From positions 164,568-228,567 of the forward strand of contig NBIV01000134.1 in the NCBI GenBank assembly GCA_003194525.1: a stretch of DNA of 64,000 nucleotides, written 5' to 3'. Below are positions 56,889 to 64,000 of the stretch, piece after piece. Source of the stretch: Gracilariopsis chorda. Its lineage: Eukaryota; Rhodophyta; Florideophyceae; Gracilariales; Gracilariaceae. Within the stretch, counting starts at the first letter, position 1, and every line of letters begins with the position of its first letter. Both the position numbers and the translations under genes were made by a program. Below the pieces are notes generated by a model that was given only the letters and a program-made list of their open reading frames with translations, made no database searches and had not been told where the DNA came from.

Positions 56889-57616
56889 TATACTGAAGTT
56901 TCATTGCAGACTTGCCTGCAACAGACGTATATACTGCACTGGCGCAGTGCCAAATGCATCTCGCTTGCTGACCCTAACCACTATTTTCCATCCCATTCAG
57001 GCTTGGCCAATAGCGCAGTGTCGTAACCTTTTGCTACTTTGGGCACTGTTTGCTGGCCTGGGACCTAGGCAAGGCCGAGCTCGTGTGCAGGTCGCCACAA
57101 GAGTAACCCACTAAGTACCACGAATCTGGGAAAAGTCAGGTGCTCCTCTGTGGTATACTGGTCGTTTGACGGCGATCAGGAAGTCTGAGGGTTTACCGGA
57201 CCTAATACCAGCTTGCTGTGCAGGGTCCGGGGCGGCCGCCGTGTCGTACCTCTTGGGGCTGGAAAGCACACTTCGGTGTGTGAGTAAAGGCAGACCAATC
57301 CTTACAACCGGACGCGGGTTAAACATCAAACGGCTTGAAAACCGGCTGGGCACACTCCGCCCGTCATAATCCAACAGGAGTGTGTCGAGAGTCCCTGTGC
57401 TGCGCACGACTGCATCGGGTAAATATAAGCCTTGCAGCATTTTGTTTTTTTAATTGCTGCATGCGACTAGGCCCGGGGGGTGCAACGCAACAAACTGCAA
57501 CCAGTTTTTTCACTTTCAACTTTGTGTTTTATTGGGAATTATTCTGGAACTCTGGCAAATTTTTTAACGGTTTAAAAACATAAAATTGTTTTTTTTCTTT
57601 TCTTTGGTAAATTGAA
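56889..57616. other. Helitron 5' non-coding region
   Basis: 57111-57440 is GC-rich with multiple short complementary words (GCACACTTCGGTGTG at about 57266-57280, a 5-bp stem with a tetraloop-like centre; CCGGGGCGGCCGCCG) and may be structured RNA or an inserted fragment. The last 180 bp are T-rich and precede the ATG at 57617. Confidence 0.35.
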
Positions 57617-60600
57617 ATGACGAGAGGAGGGCGACGTCTGAACTCTGGTGGCATCCGATGTAACTCGAGAGGTGCCAGGTTGAACGCAGGCGGTTCAAGG
57701 CAAAACGCTGGTGGTCGTCGCGTCGGCAGTGGTGGAGCACGGGCAGGAGCTGGAAGACCCCGAAGAGAACCAGCTCCTCCATCTCCAGATGAGTTGGGAG
57801 TAAATGAGAGCGGAGCACACGTTCAAGGACCTATTGTTCCAGTGGTTGAAGAAGACGAAATTACTCCTGCACCTACTTCGGTTGCAGCAGCAGTTAGCAC
57901 AAGCGCCGCTGGAGCCAGTGGGTCCGCTGCCACAGATCTACCAACATCGTGCCCAATTCCTGGATTTCTGGAGTTTGTGAGAGGCCTTCCAAGTCACATT
58001 CCACCGCCTCCGATGCCTCCCCCTCTCCCACCGATGCCTGCAGAACAGATGCCTATTGCAATGGAATTGGAAGAGGATGAGATCATCCCTGCTCCCTCAC
58101 AGCCACCGCCATCACAGCAGCCTGCTCTGCCACAAGCTGAACAAGAGGAAGAACAGATGCCAGTCCCGATGGAAGTGGAAGAGGATGAGATCACCCCGGC
58201 TCCCTCACACCCGCCGCCGCAGCCTGCGTTGCCACAAGCGGAACAGGAAGAACAACAGATGTCCATTCCGATGGAGGTGGAAGCGGATGAGATCACACCA
58301 GCTCCCTCACACCAGCCGCAGCATCAGCCACAGCAACAGCTTGATACGACGGTCATGCACTGTGCTGGGCGTCCTGATCGAGGACTCTATCGCGTGTACT
58401 ATGCGTGGAATTCCGTGGCAGCTCAGGCGAGGAATGATCCGGCCATCCGTGCAAGCGTGCCGGAGTTTGAGACGCTTCCCACTGCAGGTCAAAGGCGATG
58501 CGGAAGATGCGGCGAGCACGCACACACGCTCTCCTCCTGCCCGTACCGGGACTGGACATTGAGAATTCATAGCTGCAAGTACTGCGGATGCGTTTTGCTT
58601 GGCAAAGAGACCAATGGAGAGTGCTGTGGAATGAAAAGAATGTCAGGGTGGGGCGTCACGTTCCGCAGAAGGCATAACAACGAGTTGGTTCGCAGTCTTT
58701 ATAGTCTGAGAGCCTTTCACAGCCATTTTCTCAACTTGAATACGCTCTTCGCTACGACGCAAGCGTTCATGGACATGTCGTATGTGACGGGAGGCGGTCC
58801 CTCCTTTCTGAGACTTGAGGGAAACGCAGCTCTCGCTCTGCCCACGCAGAACCCGAACAACACGCGCTACAGCTTTCTGTGGGGTACTGGTCCCCCTAAC
58901 TTGGATCCCTCTCACTATGCGCGTGCCAATTTGCGTGCGTTCATTCAAGATATCAACGTACGAGACATCGTGCCCAAGTTGTACGATGTGATCCAGCCCA
59001 AGCCAGACGTGGTGCGTGAGCGGTACCGATCCATGCTTAGCACGCAACAACAACAACAAAATGCAGATACCGCCGTCGATATCAGCATGCAGGCAGCAGA
59101 AGAGGGAGTAGTCGTACGTGGTTACGAAGGAACCCGAAGTGCCACAGTCAGTGCTCCTCACGTAGGTGCTGGGCCTCTCCCTGAAGATGCTCCTGGTGGG
59201 GGGCCAACCATGATGAGAACGCTCGTCGTGGATCCGACTGGCCTGTACCGAGTGGAGTCTCAAGTACCGCGCTTGGTAGAAGGAACCGTAACAGAAGAGC
59301 ACGCCGTAGTGACGGCTGCTGGTGCTGCTAATGCTGGAGATGGGGCGACTGCGAATGCCACAAACAATACGCAAGTGCGGTACCGCCTTCTAAAACCGGC
59401 ATCCAAAACGGCCGAGAAAGGCACTTTTCCTCTTCTCTACCCGTACGGAGATCAGCACGAACCGTTTGACATTGGCGTGTTTCTGGAGGCAAAGAACTCA
59501 ACACAGCAAATCTCAGGTCTCAGCGTCAACGAGTGGAAGCTCCGAAAGCTCACCTGGGCTGAGAACGTGAAGAGACGACTGTACTCAGACAACATCCTTC
59601 TGGACAGTGGACCGTTGATGCAGATGTGGATGCTTTGCACCCACACAAACATTGAGGACATGCGACTGCGTTTCCTCGAAAGAAAACAACGGGCACGCAT
59701 TATACAAGAGCAAGAAATGCAGCAAGCACAACAGCAAACCCGTCACGTGCCACAATCCCAGTTCGTGCTAATGGGACGCATCTTTCTGCCCGATGACTCC
59801 GTCAACTCAGCAGCATACTGGAAGAACAAGCGCATGGATGTACAGGCGATCGTGGCGCGGAGAGGACCGCCTTCTCTGTTCATTACAATCACCATGAACA
59901 TCTGGCGAGAGGACATCCAGCGTCTTGGGATGGACACCACCAATCGTGGCGCATTTACGGCACAAAGTAACCGCCCTCGACCGTTTGACCGACCGGATCT
60001 GATTGCAAGGGTGTACAACCAGTACGCAAACGACTTCATGAAGGACTTGGAGAAGAACTCGGAGCAGATCTTTGGATTGAAGTGCCTGGGGCTTGCATCA
60101 AAGCTCGAGTTTCAAGAGCGCAATGTGCCTCATCACCACATGCTCGTGTGGCTCGAAGGAGGCGTGATTGAAGACGTTGATGTGATCGACGAGCTCATTC
60201 GTGCAGAACTTCCCCTTCCAGGCGAAGACGACGCATTGCGTGCTCTCATTCGTTCCATGCACAGGCACCGCCACTCCACCTATTGCCGGAATCGCGCTGG
60301 GTGGTGCAAATTTGGATACGACAGCAATATGATTGTGCCGGAGACGTACATTGAAGAAGGCACGAATCGCGTTATTTACCGCAGAAGAAGGCAAGAAGAC
60401 CTCAAGATTGTGCCGTACAACCCAACTCTGACCAAGAAGTACCGCTCTCATATCAACGTAGAACGCACGCAAGGAGGGGGCGCAGTGGCTTATCTGATGA
60501 AGTACGCGTTTAAGCAGCCCAAAGCTCAGGAGGTGGTGCTCAATGTGAGTGATGCTAATGAGACAGGCACACACAACGAGCAGCAACAAGAGCCACAGGT

Positions 60601-63018
60601 GCAGAACGACATTCGTGCATACATGCAAGCGCGTGTGGTGGGCGCCGTCAATGCAGCTTGGAGACTTTTCGAGTTTCGACATGTTCACATCGTACCAAAA
60701 GTAGAGCGACTGGCCATTCACTTGGAAGGAGAGCGCACATTTCTGCTGAGAGGTCCAAACCAGCTCTTTTCTGCATCACAGCCGTCTACACTGGAGAGAT
60801 ACTTTGCAAGGCCCGAAGCATACGCGAACCTCGACTACCTTTCGTACTTTGAAAAAGTGCGATTGTACCGCACGCTTACTGCCCGCGTGCTTAACCAATA
60901 CGACGGAGACAGCACTCAGGTGCCCACAGACGACTGCGATCCGCCCATGTACGTGGTAGAGCGCACGGACGACGAGCAGTGTGTCGCAAGGATCAGAGGT
61001 GTTTCACCGTCGGACATTGAGCTCTTTGCTCTGCGCTTGCTGCTCATGAATCACGGCTCGAGCTCTTATGAAGACGCAAGGACTTTCAACGGACAGCAGT
61101 ATGGAACGTATCGTGAAACTGCGATTGTAAGCGGACTGCTCGCGGACGGATCCGGGTTTGATATTGCATTCCAAGAAGCAGTGCAGATATACAGCACGCC
61201 CTCAGAGCTACGACGTCTGGTTGTCACACTATACCAACAAGGCGCAGACCCAGAAAAAATGGCCGTCAAAAACTGGGAGGCACTATGTAGCGACATACAT
61301 ACAGGAGATGAGCAGCAACGAAAGCAAGAAATGTATCGACGTGTGGTGGAAATCTCAGACCGGCACGGAGGACGACTGCTTCGCGATCGCAGCTTCTTCT
61401 CCCAGCACCTACAGCAGGATCATACAGCATTGACTGAGGCAAATCGAGCTACAATAACTCGAGACGCACGAGTGGTGCGAAATTCGTCAACTTTGCAAGC
61501 AAGGTACGCCACCTTAAAACCTCGCCAAAGACAAGTCATTGACACCGTCATTGCCGCATTGCAACAACGACAGGCGGTGCAGGAGCGAACAAGCACTCCT
61601 GGAAACGTGTTCTTTGTGCAAGGATCCGCAGGAACCGGGAAGACATACGTGCTCAACCTCCTTCGTGATATCGTTGAGTCGGAAGGAATGCTCGCCGAAA
61701 TGACTGCTACAACAGGCATTGCAGCTTCGTTGTACGAAGGTGGCCGCACTTTACATAGCCTTCTCGGACTGGGTGTAGCTGATAGGGACAGCACAAGCAA
61801 CACTGCAGTCACTTTGTCAAAGTACGGTCCCCGATCTCAACGTGCAGAACTGCTACGCGAAATACAACTGCTCGTCTTGGATGAGGCGTCCATGCTCTCA
61901 CGAAAGCTCTTCGAACTCATGGATGCGTTGCTCAAAGATCTTCGCTGCAGTGGAATGGAAAACCCACCTCCGTTTGGGGGCTTGACCATCGTTCTATCCG
62001 GCGACTACTCCCAGCTGCTTCCAGTGGTGCCGCAGGTGTACATGGAGGCCGAGCCAAGTGGAAATGTGAGACGAGTGTAAACAAACATTCTCAACGAATT
62101 GCCGTGGAAGAGTGATCTGTGGACATTGTGCTCGGTTCAAGTGCTGTACCTCACGGAACAAGTACGCCAAGCGGATGATCCGGCATTTGCGTCGCTGTTA
62201 CGTTCCATTGCACGAAAAAAAAAATCCAACAACGCTCCGCTACCACTCAGATCTACCGGTGGCATGCAAACCGCCTACCAATTCCTGTGGAAGTGGCTCA
62301 CAACACGACGCAGGAGGATGTGGATCTCAGCAAAATGCTCATTGCCTCCACAAATCAGTTGGTCGATGAACACAATGCGGCAGCGCTGGATCTGTTTCCT
62401 GGTGAACGCTTCACTCTTCCGTCAGCTACGACGGTACAACCTGACGGTGTACCAAACTCAGAGCCCGACGTCACCAATACCTTTGTTCCCGAGTTTGCGT
62501 ATCAGTATGCACCTACTGGTGTACCTCCTCATAACTTGGATTTGAAGATTGGTGTGCCAGTTATGGTCATTCGGAACGTGTTGCATCCGGCTGTGGTCAA
62601 CGGAAAGCTATTCGTAGTCGTGCGTGTCGATCACTTTACGATGCAGGTGGCTTGATTCGACGAGAACAGACAGGTGCTCGAACGACAGCTCCTGCATCGT
62701 ATCGACTTCGAGTTTTCTTTTGCAGATATTCGCATGATTCGAAGGCAGTTTCCCATTCGTCTCGCGTTTGCAGCTACCGTTCACAAAGAACAGGGAAAGA
62801 CTTTGGATGGCTTGGTTGTGGATGTGCGATCCAACTTCTTCTGCGCTGGTCAGTTGTATGTCGCATTGTCGCGCGTTCGAAGGAACGACCATGTGCTGCT
62901 CCTGCATGATCCGCAGCTTACACCCGAGAATGCGCACACAATTCATCCCATGCCTGTTCCCATCGCCAACCCAGTGCTGCCTGAAGCTATTCAGTTCTGC
63001 ATCCCTCCACAACCGTAA
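57617..63018 (+). pseudogene. Helitron Rep/Pif1-type helicase (two stops, one frameshift)
   Basis: ATG at 57617. The start has repeated Arg-Asn-Gly-Gly words (RLNSGG, RLNAGG, RQNAGG), then three acidic repeats (PMEVEEDEITPAPS type, about 58042-58310). A CCHC knuckle CGRCGEHAHTLSSC is at about residue 293 and CKYCG...CC at about 320. The Rep part has FITITMN (about 754), the HUH-type PHHHMLVWL (about 838) and AYLMKYAFK (about 958), with the two Tyr spaced by three and a following Lys. The Pif1 helicase has GSAGTGKT (about 1336), LVLDEASM (about 1418) and GDYSQLLPV. TAA at 62078-62080 interrupts, then a one-base shift in the A run at about 62214-62224, then TGA at 62653-62655. The last motifs, [12 protein letters not shown] and YVALSRVRR, are intact to TAA 63016-63018. 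Rep nicks and joins DNA and the helicase unwinds it during rolling-circle transposition. No endonuclease or RPA domain seen. Confidence 0.92.
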
Positions 63019-63164
63019 TCATATCCCTTGCATTCTTCTTTCATTGAATTAAACTACTTGCTTTTCTGCTTTTGCTTTCTCCACCCTCTTTTTTCCTCAC
63101 CGCTGTTTATCACTCCTCCACCGCGCGCGCAGCGCCGCCCGCGGCCGAAGGCCGCTTCCTCTTG

Positions 63165-63635
63165 TCTCAACACCCCACTCTTAATGATTTACACATGTAT
63201 GAGGGGGTGCTGTTGATTGATAGGAGGCGGTGCGCCAATTAACCGCTCTGTATGCCCCTCTAGGCGCATGCAAAACTGCCATTTGGCTCAATGCCTCCCT
63301 ACCACTTAAAAAATTCAGCAGCAGCAGCAGCAGCAAAGCTTCCTGCTTACTGGCTGGCACTCCCAAAATGACTGCAGTGCCACCTAGTTACACAAAGCAA
63401 CGTGTCGCGCGTTCTCATCATTGGCTGGCACTGCAGTCAATTTCGGCACCTAAACACAAACCCCTACGCCTCCACATACTCTCGGCGCCGCGGCGCCCCG
63501 TGGTTTTACGAGTGCTATTGCGAGCGCCAGCGAGCAAAAGTGCTCGGAGAGCCTCCGAACGCTACTAAAAAACACAAAGCTACAAAAACAAGGCGGCGCG
63601 CAGCGCCGCCCACGGCCGAAGGATGTTTCCACTTT
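63165..63635 (+). mobile_element. Non-autonomous Helitron-like unit R1
   Basis: 471 bp, starting TCTCAACACC like L1 and ending in GCGCGCAGCGCCGCC, GGCCGAAGG and TTTCCACTTT. Compared with L1 it has about 36 extra bases near 63451-63482 (ACACAAACCCCTACGCC region). It abuts the autonomous unit on its left. Confidence 0.72.
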
Positions 63636-64000
63636 TCTCTCCATTATAATGATTTGTTCCTCTATGAGGGGGGTGTTCTTGATTGAATGGAGGCGTTGCG
63701 CCATAAAATCCTCTTCCACGCCCCCGTTTGCCCATCCAAATCGCCCATTTGGCGCAACGCCTCCCTGCCATTTTAAAACATTCAGCAGCAGCAGCAGCAG
63801 CAAAGCTTCCTGCTTACTGGCTGGCACTCCATAATGACTGCAGTGCCATCCAGTTACACAAAGCAACGTGTCGCCCTTTCTCATCATGGCTGGCACTGCA
63901 GTCAATTTAGACACCTAGGTGCCGCGGCGCCCGTGTTCTAGGAGCGCTATTGCGAGAGCAAGCGAGCAAAGTGCTCGGAGAGCCTCCGAACGCCACGAAA
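63636..64000 (+). mobile_element. Non-autonomous Helitron-like unit R2 (cut by window end)
   Basis: Starts TCTCTCCATTATAATG like L2 and the autonomous unit and follows L2 through the CAG run and the TGGCACTGCAGTC arm. The window ends before the 3' hairpin, so the array continues to the right. Confidence 0.72.

Larger units (their letters stand above)
56488..63164 (+). mobile_element. Autonomous-type Helitron carrying a Rep/helicase gene
   Basis: This starts with the same ~169 bp as units L2 and R2 (TCTCTCCATTATAATG through the CAG run to 56656). It then diverges into a 5' non-coding segment with 40-bp repeats, the Rep/helicase gene (57617-63018) and a short C/T-rich tail. It ends with the same ~42-bp hairpin terminus as the short units (63123-63164: GCGCGCAGCGCCGCC, GCGGCCGAAGGCCGC, TTCCTCTTG). 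The next unit begins immediately. Thus the short units look like internal-deletion derivatives of this element, joined in tandem. The end CTTG differs from the canonical CTRR. The helicase gene has two stops and one frameshift, so it is probably dead. Confidence 0.75.

Noticed and set aside
55800-57114. ORFs of 60-275 codons within the Helitron units
   Set aside because: They are translations of the repeat units, including CAG runs and hairpins, and shift with each unit.
57266-57360. HDV-like ribozyme (CCGGCTGGGC word near 57335)
   Set aside because: I could not form the required nested double pseudoknot; only one word matches.
1-64000. CRISPR arrays or prokaryotic defence operons
   Set aside because: The tandem repeats seen (40-bp triplicate, Helitron units) lack spacers, and the window is eukaryotic in character.

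Overview
The window looks like nuclear DNA of an intron-poor eukaryote. Large proteins (four-KH RNA-binding protein, PHD-finger protein, AT-hook/TPR protein) are read from single uninterrupted frames. They are separated by kilobases of non-coding DNA, with chromovirus-type Ty3/gypsy retrotransposons, a PIF/Harbinger-like DNA transposon, LINE debris and Helitrons between them. I recognise no bacterial operons, rRNA or tRNA. My best guess from general knowledge is a florideophyte red alga such as Chondrus. This is an inference from architecture and has not been checked by a database match.

Layout. 1-6330: a left-truncated Ty3/gypsy element on the minus strand (pol, gag, 5' LTR), broken by several stop codons. 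6331-21254: a decayed two-gene PIF/Harbinger-like DNA transposon, with a transposase on + and a convergent Myb/SANT-like protein on -. It has been invaded twice. A solo LTR (6629-7453, perfect 5-bp target duplication) sits just after the transposase start codon. A full-length 11.6-kb chromovirus (8500-20133) sits near the transposase 3' end, and both halves of the target gene are still recognisable on either side. That chromovirus carries gag, pol with a C-terminal chromodomain behind a very long disordered linker, and an unrecognised antisense reading frame of about 609 codons between pol and the 3' LTR. 21255-55615: host genes in widely spaced order. These are a four-KH-domain protein (22206-24698, +), a LINE remnant, a foldback repeat, an AT-hook/winged-helix/TPR protein (28524-30644, -), a gene-poor stretch of about 14 kb, a 1836-residue PHD-finger protein (44751-50261, +), and a convergent pair of orphan genes (51423-52814, +; 53138-54577, -, multi-pass membrane protein). 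55616-64000: a head-to-tail tandem array of Helitrons, in which short (about 430-470 bp) non-autonomous units flank a 6.7-kb unit that carries a Rep/helicase gene and shares the same ends.

What stands out. (1) The Helitron array: autonomous and deletion-derivative units abut directly, each starting TCTC and ending in a GC-rich hairpin plus CTTG. (2) The antisense gene of the chromovirus, which reads through one TAG. (3) The two transposon-into-transposase insertions, which can be resolved to the base. (4) A regulatory protein that keeps a STAND-like winged helix and TPRs but has no visible NTPase domain. Most transposon genes here are broken, and breaks are listed by position. Similarities were judged by eye only.
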